From Candidatus Thiothrix sulfatifontis (GTDB lineage Bacteria; Pseudomonadota; Gammaproteobacteria; Thiotrichales; Thiotrichaceae), in NCBI GenBank assembly GCA_022828425.1, contig CP094685.1:1922001-1986000 (forward strand): a stretch of DNA of 64,000 nucleotides, read 5' to 3'. The notes under the pieces are model-generated. The model had not been told where the DNA came from, made no database searches, and saw nothing but the letters and a program-made list of their open reading frames with translations. Position numbers and translations under genes: made by a program. Positions 35,126 through 45,516 of this stretch are shown one piece after another (positions within the stretch are counted from its first letter, which is position 1; every line of letters begins with the position of its first letter).

Positions 35126-36259
35126 GCCGCTTTTCCCTAAGGTATAAATAACATTGCCGTCTTTAACGGGGGCGACGGTGTAGCCGGTTTTATCGCCTTG
35201 GGTGCGTGCTGCCACTTGCCCGTTGCTGGTATTGATCCAATGCAAATAGCCTTGGTAATCACCGATGACGAGGTATTGCCCCAGTAGCGCGGGCGCAGTG
35301 GGTTGGCGACGTTGCAGGTCATCCATTTTCCACACCGGGTTGCCAGAAAGCGGTTCCAGTTTCCACAGATCGCCCGCGTCATTGCTGGTATACAAGCCGT
35401 TCGGGTCAGCATCCACGCCGGTATAGCTGGAGTAGGGCGCTGCCCAGGCGACACTGCCGTCGCGCATATTGATGCCTGCAATTCGCCCGTTGTAACTCGC
35501 GGCAAACAGCGCTTCGCCCAGGGCTTTCATCTCGCCATCCACGTCGGTCATGCGGTCAAGATCGCTGCTGCCGCGTGGCACGGACAAGGTAACTTCCCAC
35601 AGCCCTTTGCCGCTTTGCATGTCGAAAGCCGTGACCACACCGTTATCGAAACCGGCGATGACCATGCCGCCCACGACAATCGGGGTGCTTGCGCCACGCA
35701 ACGAAAGCGTCGGGCTTTTGCGCCCTTCACGCCAGAGGACTTGCCCGCTTTGGGTGGAAAGGCCGTGCAAACCGCCGTTACTGGTGCGGAATACCACAAC
35801 ACCGTTATTAGGCGCTGATGCTGCCAATACTTCACTGCCCAAGGGCGTTGACCACAGGATTTTGCCGGTTTGCCGCTCTAAGGCAATTGCATTACCGTTG
35901 CCTGTGCCGAGGAATACGCCACCGGCGCCGCCGCTGACTCCACCAGTGACGTCGCCATCAAGCGTGGTTTGCCAAATGCGCCCGCCGTTGGCTTTACTCC
36001 AGGCACTGGCTGAACGCCCGCCCGCCACTAATGCGGCGCTGTCATCCACCGTCGGGTGGATACGCACATAGTCTTTGCCGCTGCTGCTACCCGTGCTGAC
36101 TTGCCATAAGGTGCGCACGGTGGCAGTGGCTTTGACTTCTTTCAAGGCTTTCGGCGGGTTTTCCGTTTTGGCAGGAATAACCGCTGTGGTCATTTGTGAG
36201 AGTGTGCCGCAACCCGATAAGGCGACAGCGACGAGCAGGGCGACGCTAATGTGTTTCAT
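35099..36259 (-). CDS. bamB: outer membrane assembly lipoprotein BamB
   Basis: 386-residue lipoprotein of the BAM complex, an eight-bladed PQQ-type beta-propeller that helps BamA fold outer-membrane proteins. The signal peptide MKHISVALLVAVALSGC ends in a lipobox with Cys17; the repeats show GKGLWEV, GSVAWAAPY, GNPVWKMDD and similar strands. Start ATG 36259 is preferred over the upstream frame because it places the signal peptide at the N-terminus. It follows the YfgM gene by ten bases. der, which normally follows, is absent here. Confidence 0.95.
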   Translation of the reverse strand: MKHISVALLVAVALSGCGTLSQMTTAVIPAKTENPPKALKEVKATATVRTLWQVSTGSSSGKDYVRIHPTVDDSAALVAGGRSASAWSKANGGRIWQTTLDGDVTGGVSGGAGGVFLGTGNGNAIALERQTGKILWSTPLGSEVLAASAPNNGVVVFRTSNGGLHGLSTQSGQVLWREGRKSPTLSLRGASTPIVVGGMVIAGFDNGVVTAFDMQSGKGLWEVTLSVPRGSSDLDRMTDVDGEMKALGEALFAASYNGRIAGINMRDGSVAWAAPYSSYTGVDADPNGLYTSNDAGDLWKLEPLSGNPVWKMDDLQRRQPTAPALLGQYLVIGDYQGYLHWINTSNGQVAARTQGDKTGYTVAPVKDGNVIYTLGKSGLLAAFSVQ

Positions 36260-36269
36260 GGTGTCCTTG

Positions 36270-36896
36270 TTAGGTTCCCTCACCGAGGTTGTCACGTTTC
36301 AGTTTGATCAATTCGCTGGAACTGCCCGCTGCGCCCAGCATTGCTTTGTCATAAGCCGCGCGTGCGTCGGTGGGTTTATTTTGGGCAACGTAAATGTCGC
36401 CTTTCAGCTCTTCGATCAGCGCTTGATACGCCTCAGGGTAGGTTTGGGTGATGAGTGTTTGCGCTTCGTCCACTTTTTTCATGGCAAGCAACACGCGGGC
36501 GAGGCGGATATTGGCAAGGTGTTTGAAATCCGCTTCCTTGCTATTGTCGACGACCCAGCGTAATGCGGTGGCTGCCGGTTCGTATTCGCCTTTTTCAGCG
36601 TATTGCTGCGCTGCTTTCATGCTGGCAATCGCCGCATACGGGGTGGAGGCGTAACCGCTTTGCAAGGCTTGGATGTCTGTTTGCGCTTGTTCCAATGAAG
36701 TTTCACTGGCTTTTTCAACTTTGGCATAGAGCGCCGAGGCTTCTGCTGCTGTGGTTTCTTGGTAGTCTTTCCAATACTGCCAGCCGAATAAACCGCCAAT
36801 TGCCAGTGCGATACCGGCTATGACGGAAGTGCCGTTTTCTTTCCACCAAGCTTTGAGTTCTTCGACTTTTTCATCATCGGTTTTGTAATCAGACAT
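36270..36896 (-). CDS. yfgM: YfgM-type inner-membrane TPR protein
   Basis: 208-residue ancillary protein of the SecYEG translocon that links to periplasmic chaperones. A cytoplasmic N-terminus (MSDYKTDDEKVEELKAWW) is followed by one membrane segment (SVIAGIALAIGGLFGWQYW, residues about 19-38) and TPR-like helices in the periplasm. It lies between hisS and bamB, the classic order. Confidence 0.92.
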   Translation of the reverse strand: MSDYKTDDEKVEELKAWWKENGTSVIAGIALAIGGLFGWQYWKDYQETTAAEASALYAKVEKASETSLEQAQTDIQALQSGYASTPYAAIASMKAAQQYAEKGEYEPAATALRWVVDNSKEADFKHLANIRLARVLLAMKKVDEAQTLITQTYPEAYQALIEELKGDIYVAQNKPTDARAAYDKAMLGAAGSSSELIKLKRDNLGEGT

Positions 36897-36931
36897 CAGT
36901 TTGCCCCTGAATTATTGAGTTAAATTGGTAT

Positions 36932-38212
36932 TTATTGTGTTTTTTCAAGCAAAACGGCAAGGTGTTGCGCCACTTGGCTGAGCGGGAGCGTAATCTGCTC
37001 ACCGCCGTCACGCAAGGGTTTGAGGCCGATTTCGCCACGTTCCACTTCATTTTCCCCCAGAATCAGGGCAAAACTGGCGGAAGATTTATCAGCTCGTTTC
37101 ATTTGTGTTTTGAAACTGCCTTCGCCACCATTGCTGATCAGGCGCAAATCGGGCAGGGCATCACGCAAGGTTTCTGCCAATGTCAAGCCGGTTTGAATCG
37201 CGGCGGTGCCTGCCATGATCAAATAAACATCGGGGGCGGTGACGGGTGGAGCAATACCTTGAGTTTCCAGCAGCAGAATCAGGCGTTCCAAACCCATGCC
37301 GAAGCCCACGCCGGGGGTCGGTTTGCCGCCCAATTGTTCCACTAAGCCGTCGTAACGCCCGCCTGCGCAGACGGTGCTTTGTGCGCCGAGATCATCCGTT
37401 ATCCACTCGAATACCATGTGGGTGTAGTAATCCAGCCCGCGTACCAAGCGCGGATTGACCTCGTAATCAATGCCCATGCTATCCAACAAGGAACGCAGGG
37501 TCGCAAAGTGTTCGCGGGAAACCGCATTCAAGTGATCGTGCAAACTGGGTGCAGCGGCTACGATGGCTTGCAGGTCAGGATTTTTGGTATCCAAAATGCG
37601 CAGCGGATTGGTGTGCAGGCGGCGTTTGGAATCCTCATCGAGTGTGTCGTGATGAGCGGTGAAATAGTCCACCAGCAATTCGCGATACGCATGGCGGCAT
37701 TCGGGCGTGCCCAGCGTGTTTAATTCCAAGCGCAAGTTGCGCAGGCCAAGGCTTTTCCATAACCGCGCAGTCATGGCGATGAGTTCGGCGTCAATATCCG
37801 GCCCCGCCATGCCGAACGCTTCCACGCCAATTTGGTGGAATTGACGGTAACGGCCTTTTTGGGGGCGTTCGTGGCGGAACATCGGGCCGGTATACCACAG
37901 GCGTTGTTGCTGATTGTGTAACAGCCCGTGTTGGATTCCGGCACGAATACAGCCTGCCGTACCTTCCGGGCGTAAGCTTAAACTGTCATCGTTACGGTCA
38001 GTAAAGGTGTACATTTCCTTTTCGACAATATCGGTCACTTCGCCAACAGCACGGGAAAACAAATCGGTTTGCTCGACGATAGGCATACGGATTTCGCTGT
38101 AGCCGTACCGATTCAGCAAGGTACGGGCGGTGTTTTCTAGGTACTGCCATGCGGGGGTGGCATCCGGGAGAATGTCATTCATCCCCCGGATAGATTGGAT
38201 ATTTTTGCTCAT
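36932..38212 (-). CDS. hisS: histidine--tRNA ligase
   Basis: 426-residue class II synthetase. Motif 1 is near the N-terminus ([11 protein letters not shown] marks the start), motif 2 is [18 protein letters not shown], and the histidine-binding blocks [15 protein letters not shown] and the [13 protein letters not shown] loop are complete. Motif 3 is [12 protein letters not shown]. It begins two bases after rodZ ends; ispG, often between these two genes, is missing. Confidence 0.97.
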   Translation of the reverse strand: MSKNIQSIRGMNDILPDATPAWQYLENTARTLLNRYGYSEIRMPIVEQTDLFSRAVGEVTDIVEKEMYTFTDRNDDSLSLRPEGTAGCIRAGIQHGLLHNQQQRLWYTGPMFRHERPQKGRYRQFHQIGVEAFGMAGPDIDAELIAMTARLWKSLGLRNLRLELNTLGTPECRHAYRELLVDYFTAHHDTLDEDSKRRLHTNPLRILDTKNPDLQAIVAAAPSLHDHLNAVSREHFATLRSLLDSMGIDYEVNPRLVRGLDYYTHMVFEWITDDLGAQSTVCAGGRYDGLVEQLGGKPTPGVGFGMGLERLILLLETQGIAPPVTAPDVYLIMAGTAAIQTGLTLAETLRDALPDLRLISNGGEGSFKTQMKRADKSSASFALILGENEVERGEIGLKPLRDGGEQITLPLSQVAQHLAVLLEKTQ

Positions 38213-38214
38213 GC

Positions 38215-39345
38215 TTACTCGACTCGGAAACGGGCAACGCTGCCCTTGGTGTGTGCAGTCAAATCGAAGGGTTGACCATTGACGAAAATCTTAACGCCCG
38301 GTGCATTACCGATTTTGACATTCAGCGGCGGTGCGGCTTTGAATTCTTTGATATTGCCAGCCGTGTTGAGGGACTCGAACAAGGTCTTTTTATCATCACC
38401 TTTGATTTGCATCCAGACTTCTTCGGCGAATTCCATTTTGATGCTGACTTCACCAGCGGTGGGTGTTGCAGCGGTATCGGTGGGTGTTGCAGCGTTATCG
38501 GTCGGGGTTGTTGCCGGTGGTGTGACAGGTGTTTCCGCTGCGTTGGGTGCTGTTGTTGCAGGCGTGGTTGCAGGAGCAGGGGTTACGGCGGTTGTTTCAG
38601 CCGCTTTAGCTTCGGTTGGCGCGGCGGTATCTTGAGTGCTTGTAACCGTTGCTTCCGGTGCTGGTGTGGCAGGATTCTGCGTTGCTTGAATGCTTGGCGC
38701 GGTTGCTACCACTTCAGGAACAGGCGCTGGCGTTGGTGCAGGAGTGCTGGGTGCTGCTGCTTGCTGAGCTTGTTGTTCGGCGGCGGCTTTTTCGCGTTCC
38801 AAGGCTTCTTTTTGCGCAACGTAAGCTTCCATTGCAGATGGCGGACGTTGTTGGGAATCAGGTGGATTGGTTTGTGCAGAAAACGATGACCAAGTATGGT
38901 TTGCCCAGTCACGCACCCCCGGAATCATGGAAAATAATCCCAATAATAAGACTAATGCCCCAAACCCGATAAATTTCAGGGTGGAGGTTGAGATCATGGG
39001 CTGTGCCACTTTGTTAAGCGGTCTGGCGGGGGCAAAGTGATGGGCAATTTCATCGGGTTTTGCGCCGCGTAGGGCTTCGTAAGTACGAATCAGCTCTTTA
39101 GCATCAATGTCTGCCAGTTTGGAATAGCCGCGCAAATAGCCCCGAACATAAGGCGGTTCGGGCAGGTGAGCGAAATCTTCCCGCTCCAGTGCTTTAATAA
39201 TGTGAGTGGATAGGTGCAATTCTTCCGCTGCTTGTTCGATGTCAAGCCCCGCTTTTTCACGGCAGGCCATGAGCAGGGCGGTCAGGTCGCCGGGTTGCAC
39301 CGCCGCAGATGTCCTTTCTTCGACTGAGTGGGCTGTCTCTGTCAC
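38215..39345 (-). CDS. rodZ: cytoskeleton protein RodZ
   Basis: 376-residue bitopic protein linking MreB to the cell wall machinery. An N-terminal HTH_25 domain (about residues 25-95, [18 protein letters not shown]...[16 protein letters not shown]) is followed by a membrane segment ([17 protein letters not shown], about 126-142), a long Ala/Pro/Thr-rich linker with [16 protein letters not shown] repeats, and the periplasmic DUF4115 domain (about 295-376). Confidence 0.93.
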   Translation of the reverse strand: MTETAHSVEERTSAAVQPGDLTALLMACREKAGLDIEQAAEELHLSTHIIKALEREDFAHLPEPPYVRGYLRGYSKLADIDAKELIRTYEALRGAKPDEIAHHFAPARPLNKVAQPMISTSTLKFIGFGALVLLLGLFSMIPGVRDWANHTWSSFSAQTNPPDSQQRPPSAMEAYVAQKEALEREKAAAEQQAQQAAAPSTPAPTPAPVPEVVATAPSIQATQNPATPAPEATVTSTQDTAAPTEAKAAETTAVTPAPATTPATTAPNAAETPVTPPATTPTDNAATPTDTAATPTAGEVSIKMEFAEEVWMQIKGDDKKTLFESLNTAGNIKEFKAAPPLNVKIGNAPGVKIFVNGQPFDLTAHTKGSVARFRVE

Positions 39346-39361
39346 GTGTCCTCCAATTTAA

Positions 39362-40093
39362 TCAATTAATTTGGCTGGCAGCGCTGCTATCAGGGAATTT
39401 TTCCCGCAAGGTGCTGGCACAGGCATCCGCTTTATCCATTGCATTCAAGCGTGTTTGTACTTGGTAACACAGCAGCAAACCGTCTGGGGTTGCCGGTGCC
39501 ACTTCATTATAGCGGTAAATAAACGCTTCTGCCTTGGCTGGCTCACCTTTTTCATGGTGCAATCTGGCCATCTGGTAAAGCGCTTCCGAGAAACGGTCGT
39601 TTTTTTCCAGTGCTTGGCGGAAATACGTTTCCGCTGCTGCCACATTGCCTGCTTTTTTGGTGCAAATGCCTGCATTGGTGTAGGCAAATTCCGGCGTTTT
39701 ATAAAGCGGATCACTAAGCGCTTTGAGAAAAGCCGTTTCTGCGGCCGCATACTGTTGCGTGCGGCACAAGTGTGAGCCGTAATTATTCAGTAAATCGGGA
39801 TCGTTGGGCGTAAGACTGAGTGCTTTGCGGAAATGTTTATTCGCTTTAGCATCATCCTTCAAACGTTCTTGAAGCAAGGCATAATAATGGTGTGCCGGTG
39901 CAGAACGCGAATCTTGCGCCAAGGCTTTTTCCAGATTCATATTGGCTAAATCCAAACGCCCTTTCTGCAAATAACCGATGCCTAATTGGGTGTAATAGCT
40001 GCCCGTTTTATCATCAGTGCTGGAGGTTGTGTTGGAGCAGCCGCCCATGCTGCTAATCAATAGCGCCAACAATGCGTACTTTATTATTTTCAT
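39362..40093 (-). CDS. pilW: type IV pilus biogenesis/stability protein PilW
   Basis: 243-residue outer-membrane lipoprotein with TPR repeats (PilF/PilW family), needed for PilQ secretin assembly. The signal peptide MKIIKYALLALLISSMGGC has a lipobox with Cys19. TPR units follow: YYTQLGIGYLQKGRLDLA, PAHHYYALLQERLKDD, LLNNYGSHLCRTQQYA, EFAYTNAGICTKKAGN. Start 40093 is chosen over the longer frame that overlaps rlmN. It is followed by rodZ after 16 bases, a conserved order. Confidence 0.92.
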   Translation of the reverse strand: MKIIKYALLALLISSMGGCSNTTSSTDDKTGSYYTQLGIGYLQKGRLDLANMNLEKALAQDSRSAPAHHYYALLQERLKDDAKANKHFRKALSLTPNDPDLLNNYGSHLCRTQQYAAAETAFLKALSDPLYKTPEFAYTNAGICTKKAGNVAAAETYFRQALEKNDRFSEALYQMARLHHEKGEPAKAEAFIYRYNEVAPATPDGLLLCYQVQTRLNAMDKADACASTLREKFPDSSAASQIN

Positions 40094-40100
40094 TGGTATT

Positions 40101-41207
40101 TTATGACCGTTCGATGCGTGCGAAATGTATTTCTCGGCGGCTTTTGTCATTGACTTGGCCTGCAAGTTGCCCGCAAGCCGCGTCGATGTCGTCACCCCGT
40201 GTTTTTCTGGTAATCACAGTATAACCGGCTTCGGTCAAAATATCACGGAAGCGGTGTATCCGGTTGTTACTAGAGCGTTTATAGCGCGTTTCGGGAAACG
40301 GATTAAACGGAATCAGGTTAATCTTCGAGGGAATGCCTTTGAGTATTTTGGCGAGTTCGTGGGCATTGGCATCGCTATCATTGATGCCATCCAGCATCAC
40401 GTATTCCCACGTAATGTGATTGCGTTCGGTGGTTTTTTTCTCCAAGAACTGGCGGCACATGGCGAGCAAGTCCTTGATCGGGTATTTGCGGTTTAACGGC
40501 ACCAGTTGGTCACGCAATGCGTCATTCGGGGCGTGCAACGATACTGCCAGCGAAACATCCAGCGTATCGGCTAAACGATCCAGCGCAGGCAATACGCCAG
40601 AGGTGCTGAGGGTGACACGGCGTTTGCTCAGACCGTAAGCATTGTCATCCATCATCAGGCGCAAGGCATTGATGACGTTATCGAAATTCAGTAAAGGTTC
40701 GCCCATGCCCATCATCACCACATTGCTGACAACGCGAGCGCCTTTGGGGTCAGCTTGCAGGGTGCGTTTGGCAACCCACAATTGCCCGATGATTTCCGCT
40801 GTCGTTAAATTGCGGTTGAAACCTTGGCGGGCGGTGGAGCAGAAGGTGCAATCCAGCGCACAACCGACTTGCGAGGAAATGCACAGCGTACCGCGATCGT
40901 CTTCGGGGATGAACACGGTTTCAATGGCATTGCCATCGTCCAACCGCAACAACCACTTGTGTGTACCATCGGCGGATTGTTGATCCATCACAATTTCCGG
41001 GGCGCGAATCACGGCATTATCCGTTAAAAATTGGCGCAACGGTTTGCTGATATTGGTCATCTGGTCAACACTGTCAACATTAAGCTGGTGCAGCCACTTG
41101 ATGATTTGGGTGGCACGAAACGGCTTTTCACCGATGGAGGTGAAATACGCTTTCAGCCCTTCATGGCTAAAATCCAGCAGATTAATTTGTTTAACAGTGT
41201 CAGACAC
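40101..41207 (-). CDS. rlmN: dual-specificity RNA methyltransferase RlmN
   Basis: 368-residue radical SAM enzyme methylating C2 of A2503 in 23S rRNA and A37 in some tRNAs. The CX3CX2C cluster motif is CALDCTFC, the SAM block includes [12 protein letters not shown], and the methyl-carrying Cys is in [12 protein letters not shown]. Start [11 protein letters not shown]. It is 19 bases downstream of ndk, a conserved neighbour. Confidence 0.97.
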   Translation of the reverse strand: MSDTVKQINLLDFSHEGLKAYFTSIGEKPFRATQIIKWLHQLNVDSVDQMTNISKPLRQFLTDNAVIRAPEIVMDQQSADGTHKWLLRLDDGNAIETVFIPEDDRGTLCISSQVGCALDCTFCSTARQGFNRNLTTAEIIGQLWVAKRTLQADPKGARVVSNVVMMGMGEPLLNFDNVINALRLMMDDNAYGLSKRRVTLSTSGVLPALDRLADTLDVSLAVSLHAPNDALRDQLVPLNRKYPIKDLLAMCRQFLEKKTTERNHITWEYVMLDGINDSDANAHELAKILKGIPSKINLIPFNPFPETRYKRSSNNRIHRFRDILTEAGYTVITRKTRGDDIDAACGQLAGQVNDKSRREIHFARIERS

Positions 41208-41226
41208 AGATGACGTTTACCTTAAA

Positions 41227-41658
41227 TTAGCGGGTACGTGGGCATACGCCATCGGTACCGAAGAAGTAAGCGATTTCAATCGCAGCATTTTCTGCGCTGT
41301 CAGAACCGTGAACGGCATTTTCGTCAATGGAATCAGCGAAGTCTGCACGGATTGTACCAGCGTCGGCGTTCTTAGGGTTAGTTGCACCCATCAGTTCGCG
41401 GTTTTTGCTAACGGCGTCTTCGCCTTCCAGCACTTGGATCATGACCGGGCCAGATATCATGAATGCCACCAAATCACCGAAGAAAGGGCGCTCTTTATGC
41501 ACTGCATAGAAACCTTCAGCATCCGCTTGGCTCAGGTGAGTCATTTTCGCGGCAACGATTTTCAGGCCAGCGTTTTCAAAACGGCTGTAGATTTGACCGA
41601 TTACGTTTTTAGCAACAGCATCAGGTTTGATAATGGAAATGGTTTGCTCGATCGCCAT
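41227..41658 (-). CDS. ndk: nucleoside diphosphate kinase
   Basis: 143-residue enzyme equilibrating NDPs and NTPs. The start is [18 protein letters not shown] and the active-site His is in ENAVHGSDS; the Kpn-loop region is [14 protein letters not shown]. It is full length and first in the ndk-rlmN-pilW-rodZ-hisS run. Confidence 0.98.
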   Translation of the reverse strand: MAIEQTISIIKPDAVAKNVIGQIYSRFENAGLKIVAAKMTHLSQADAEGFYAVHKERPFFGDLVAFMISGPVMIQVLEGEDAVSKNRELMGATNPKNADAGTIRADFADSIDENAVHGSDSAENAAIEIAYFFGTDGVCPRTR

Positions 41659-41819
41659 GCGGGATACTCCAATAAAAAGTTAAGGTTATAATAAGGACGC
41701 AATTGTAATGGGTGTGCATCATGCAGGCAAAGCATATTCGTCGCATCAAGTGCAAACCCCGTGCTAGACTTCATTACAAACGGTAAATCACAAGCAATAA
41801 TCGATGAAAAGGACTTAAT

Positions 41820-43520
41820 ATGCTGGCGAAACTGACCCGATTGATAATTATAAGTGGTGTATTGTCACTGGGCGTAACTGGCTGCGGTACGACCACTGGC
41901 GGCAAGGCGGTGATAAAGGATTCCACTGCGCTGTCTGCGACGAAAACTGCATTTTCTACCAATAATGCGGCCTCTCCCTTGGGCATGAATACCAACGAAA
42001 TTTTGGAAAGCGATGCAAGTATGCCTTTCATCGACTTAATGCGAGCGGCGATGCCTTTCCAAGAAGCCAGCCCTTGGCTGACCAAAGGCAATGTGCTTTA
42101 TGATACCGATGGTTGGCCTGCCAATTTAAATGGCGGGCAAGCGGGGACACGCTTCCTCTCCAATTTACCCGCCGCCGTTATTCCTGAAGGCACCTACACC
42201 GTGCTGTATGACGGCGAAGGCGAAATTCAATACATGAATGATGCGATTTTGATCGAGCGCCAACCGGGTCGGGACAGTATTGCGATTGCCGCCGGTGATG
42301 ATGGCATGTTGAATACATCGTTGCTGATTACCCGCAGTAACCCACAAAATTACGTGCGCAACATCCGCATTCTGCCACCGGGCGGGATTTGTGCGAGTAA
42401 TCCGTTCCAGCGTGTGGCGTCCGCCGCCGCGTGTGGGGATTTCAAAGCGTTCGCAGAACATTCCGGTAGCATTATTTTCAACCCTGATTTCATGGCATTC
42501 ATGAAAGATTTTCGCGCGATTCGCTTCATGAACATGAGTGGCGTGACCCGCAGTGATGAACGCACCTGGTTAGATCGCAATCAAATGAGCAAGGCAACGT
42601 GGGGTGGTAAAGAAGCCTCACGCGGCGCACCGCTGGAAATTCAGGTGGAACTCGCCAACCGTTTGAATGCTGACCCGTGGTTCACGCTGCCGCACGAGGC
42701 AGACGATAACTACGTGCGTGAATTCGCAACTTATGTGAAACAGCATTTGAACAGTAACCTCAAGCCGCATATCGAATACAGCAACGAGGCGTGGAATACG
42801 ATTTTCACCCAAGCTAACTACATGATTGATATGGGGATGCGTTTGGGCTTGGATTCCAATGCGCAGCGTGCCGGACACCGTTATTATTCGCAACGTTCGG
42901 TGGAGATTTTCAAGATTTGGGAAGGCGTGTACGGTGGCTCTGAGCGTTTGGTGCGTATTTTGGCGGGCTGGACGGTGAATGATAAGTTGACCGAAACCGT
43001 GTTGAGCCATCAAGATGCTTACAAACACGTGGATGCCTTCGCGATTGGGCCGTATGTGTTCGGTGGTCATGCGGAAATTCGCAATGTCAGAACGGTTGAA
43101 GAAGCCTTTGACTTGATTAATAACCCGATTTACCGCCATTCACTCGACAAAGAAATGGGTTATGTGCGGATGCAAAAAGCGATTACCGATAAATACGGTT
43201 TGCGCTTGGTCGCGTATGAAGCGGGTCAAGGGCTGGCGGATTTTAAAACGAAAAGCGATGATGAGTTCCCTAATCCGGTGTTGTTTGCGGCGAACCGTGA
43301 CCCTCGGATGCGCGGTGTTTACGACCGCTTGTTGAATGCGTGGAAAGCCGAGGGTGGTACTTTGTTTATGCATTACACCGCGCCGCGCACGTTCACCAAG
43401 CACGGCCCGTGGGGTACGAAGGAATACATTACGCAACCGACCAGCCAAGCGCCAAAGTATCAAGCATTGCTGGACTTTATCCGCAGCACGCCGTGCTGGT
43501 GGGATGGTTGTAAGCGTTAA
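41820..43520 (+). CDS. glycoside-hydrolase-like lipoprotein (clan GH-A-like)
   Basis: 566-residue exported protein. The signal peptide starts MLAKLTRLIIIS and ends in a lipobox VTGC (Cys22). The central part reads as a TIM-barrel glycosidase: IEYSNEAWN carries an Asn-Glu pair (Glu323), as in the acid/base strand of clan GH-A, and VAYEAGQG carries a second Glu (Glu467) at the spacing expected for the nucleophile. Similar proteins are sometimes annotated as cellulose-binding. Substrate unknown. An M17 peptidase gene follows after 17 bases. Confidence 0.65.
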   Translation: MLAKLTRLIIISGVLSLGVTGCGTTTGGKAVIKDSTALSATKTAFSTNNAASPLGMNTNEILESDASMPFIDLMRAAMPFQEASPWLTKGNVLYDTDGWPANLNGGQAGTRFLSNLPAAVIPEGTYTVLYDGEGEIQYMNDAILIERQPGRDSIAIAAGDDGMLNTSLLITRSNPQNYVRNIRILPPGGICASNPFQRVASAAACGDFKAFAEHSGSIIFNPDFMAFMKDFRAIRFMNMSGVTRSDERTWLDRNQMSKATWGGKEASRGAPLEIQVELANRLNADPWFTLPHEADDNYVREFATYVKQHLNSNLKPHIEYSNEAWNTIFTQANYMIDMGMRLGLDSNAQRAGHRYYSQRSVEIFKIWEGVYGGSERLVRILAGWTVNDKLTETVLSHQDAYKHVDAFAIGPYVFGGHAEIRNVRTVEEAFDLINNPIYRHSLDKEMGYVRMQKAITDKYGLRLVAYEAGQGLADFKTKSDDEFPNPVLFAANRDPRMRGVYDRLLNAWKAEGGTLFMHYTAPRTFTKHGPWGTKEYITQPTSQAPKYQALLDFIRSTPCWWDGCKR

Positions 43521-43537
43521 GATTCAGGGGGAAGACG

Positions 43538-44908
43538 ATGTTTACACACGAAAAACCGGCGTATTCGGTAGTGATTCACCCGTTGTTGCCAGCCGCGTGG
43601 GAGGCGTTTAGCGCCTCTCTGCCTGAGGCTGAACGGCAATGGGCAAAATTGCACGATTTTAAGGCGAATGCTGGGCAACTGTGTTTGATTCCAGACGGAC
43701 AGGGTGGCATTAGTAAAGTGCTGGTGGGTTATAGTGCCGACGCTGGAGTACGTTGGGCGCTGGCGGCATTACCGAACAAATTGCCGGGTGGACATTACCA
43801 TCTGGTGTGCGATTGGTCGGCGGAGGCGCAGTTACAAGCGAGCATTGGCTGGGGTTTGGGCTATTACCGCTTTGAGTATTACACCAAACCGGATAATAAA
43901 GCCCGCCCGGTGTTATTCGTGGAAAATCAGCAAGCGCGTGCCAAGGCTTTTGTGCAAGCGGTGGCATTGGTACGGGATTTGGTGAATCAACCCGCGAATC
44001 ACATGATGCCGCAACATTTGTCTGCCGCTGCGCAGGAATTGGCGCGTGCGTTTGGTGCGGATTTCAGCGAAATTGTGGGTGATGCGTTGCTGGCGCAGAA
44101 TTACCCCGCTATCCACGCGGTGGGGCGTGCCAGTGCTCATGCGCCGCGTTTGCTGACCTTGCAATGGGGTAATCCTGAGCATCCGGCGGTGACGTTGGTG
44201 GGCAAGGGCGTGTGTTTTGATACCGGCGGTTTGGACATTAAACCGTCGCAATACATGCGTTTGATGAAGAAAGACATGGGCGGCGCGGCGCATGTGCTGG
44301 GCTTGGCGCGATTGATTATGCAATTGCAGCTTCCGGTGCGGTTACGTGTGCTGATTCCGGCGGTGGACAATGCGATTGGCGGGGATGCGTTTCGCCCCGG
44401 CGATATTTTGGCAACCCGTGCGGGCAAATCGGTGGAAGTGGATAATACCGATGCCGAAGGGCGCTTGGTGTTGTGTGATGCGCTGGCGGATGCGGTGAGT
44501 CACAAGCCGGATTTGCTGTTGGATTTTGCGACATTAACCGGCGCAGCGCGGGTGGCGTTGGGAACGGAAATTCCGGTATTTTTCAGCAATAACCAAGCAC
44601 TGACCACTAAACTGCAAGCAGTAGCGGCGGATGCGGAAGAATTGATTTGGAATCTGCCCTTGCATCGCCCGTATTCCGATCAGTTGAAAAGCGGCTGTGC
44701 CGATTTTACCAACAGTGGCGGGAGCTATGGCGGTGCAATTACAGCGGCATTATTCCTGAATGAGTTTGTGCCGGAGTCCATACCTTGGGCGCATTTTGAT
44801 GTGATGGCCTGGAATACCCGTGAACGTGCCGGTCGTCCGGTGGGTGGGGAGGCGATGGGTTTGTTTGCCGTTTATCACTATTTGGAAGCCGTTTATCGCG
44901 GTGATTGA
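43538..44908 (+). CDS. M17 leucyl aminopeptidase family protein
   Basis: 456-residue metallo-aminopeptidase. The dinuclear-metal site is readable: KGVCFDTGGLDIKP (about residue 225), KKDMGGAA, and NTDAEGRLVLCDAL (about residue 303). The bicarbonate Arg is in that last motif. The N-terminal domain is short and divergent compared with PepA, closer to the PepB-like group. It shares orientation and close spacing with the preceding lipoprotein gene. Confidence 0.9.
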   Translation: MFTHEKPAYSVVIHPLLPAAWEAFSASLPEAERQWAKLHDFKANAGQLCLIPDGQGGISKVLVGYSADAGVRWALAALPNKLPGGHYHLVCDWSAEAQLQASIGWGLGYYRFEYYTKPDNKARPVLFVENQQARAKAFVQAVALVRDLVNQPANHMMPQHLSAAAQELARAFGADFSEIVGDALLAQNYPAIHAVGRASAHAPRLLTLQWGNPEHPAVTLVGKGVCFDTGGLDIKPSQYMRLMKKDMGGAAHVLGLARLIMQLQLPVRLRVLIPAVDNAIGGDAFRPGDILATRAGKSVEVDNTDAEGRLVLCDALADAVSHKPDLLLDFATLTGAARVALGTEIPVFFSNNQALTTKLQAVAADAEELIWNLPLHRPYSDQLKSGCADFTNSGGSYGGAITAALFLNEFVPESIPWAHFDVMAWNTRERAGRPVGGEAMGLFAVYHYLEAVYRGD

Positions 44909-44959
44909 ACTTTTGCGGACTCTTTCGTTCAGTTTCGATTCATTTTTCTTATTCTGGTC

Positions 44960-44965
44960 TATAAT
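44960..44965 (+). promoter_or_regulatory. possible -10 element before the 45000 gene
   Basis: A perfect TATAAT lies 35 bases before the ATG at 45000. No clear -35 is seen at the right spacing, so confidence is modest. Confidence 0.4.
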
Positions 44966-44999
44966 CAAAATATTCGAGTGTTAGATAGGTTGGAATAAT

Positions 45000-45488
45000 A
45001 TGCAACGACGGTACGCGGCGCAGCGTAACATCGCCCGTCATTTTGCTTTGGGGATCGCCCTAACAGGATTGATGCTAACGTTTTTAGCAGCAGCCCTGTT
45101 GGTGTTCCCTTATAAGCTGGCAGCGAACCCTGAGGTACAGGGCGAGCTGCTGTACGATTTGTTGGGAAGTTTGGAATACCAAGACGATGGGCGTTTCAGC
45201 CCGGTTGATGATCCTGCGATGCAACAAAATTTGGAAACGTTGACGACTCAAAAGCGTTTAAACGGGCGCGAGGGCGTGGCGTATATCCTGAATGTGCGCA
45301 ATGGGATGGTGGTGTGGCAGTCAGCGCCGGTTCGCGCAGAATTGGGAGCCGTGGCGGTGGATGACACTTACACCATGCAATTCAAGCAAACCCCTGCGCA
45401 TCAATTGGCAGTGCAAAATTTCTGGCTAAAAGCGGCAGGTAATGCCCGTTTGGAATTCAGGATGGTGGTAGCATTGCCAATTCATTGA
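45000..45488 (+). CDS. membrane-anchored sensor-like protein, possibly truncated kinase
   Basis: 162 residues of unknown family. One N-terminal membrane segment (FALGIALTGLMLTFLAAALLVFPY, about 14-37) precedes a predicted periplasmic domain with strands YILNVRNGMVVWQSAP and LEFRMVVALPI at the end. This layout resembles the input domain of a sensor histidine kinase, but the frame stops where the second membrane helix would come. No kinase domain follows. The methyltransferase gene starts 29 bases later. Confidence 0.5.
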   Translation: MQRRYAAQRNIARHFALGIALTGLMLTFLAAALLVFPYKLAANPEVQGELLYDLLGSLEYQDDGRFSPVDDPAMQQNLETLTTQKRLNGREGVAYILNVRNGMVVWQSAPVRAELGAVAVDDTYTMQFKQTPAHQLAVQNFWLKAAGNARLEFRMVVALPIH

Positions 45489-45516
45489 CGTTGCTTTGCG
45501 TAGGAAGCCTGCTGTT

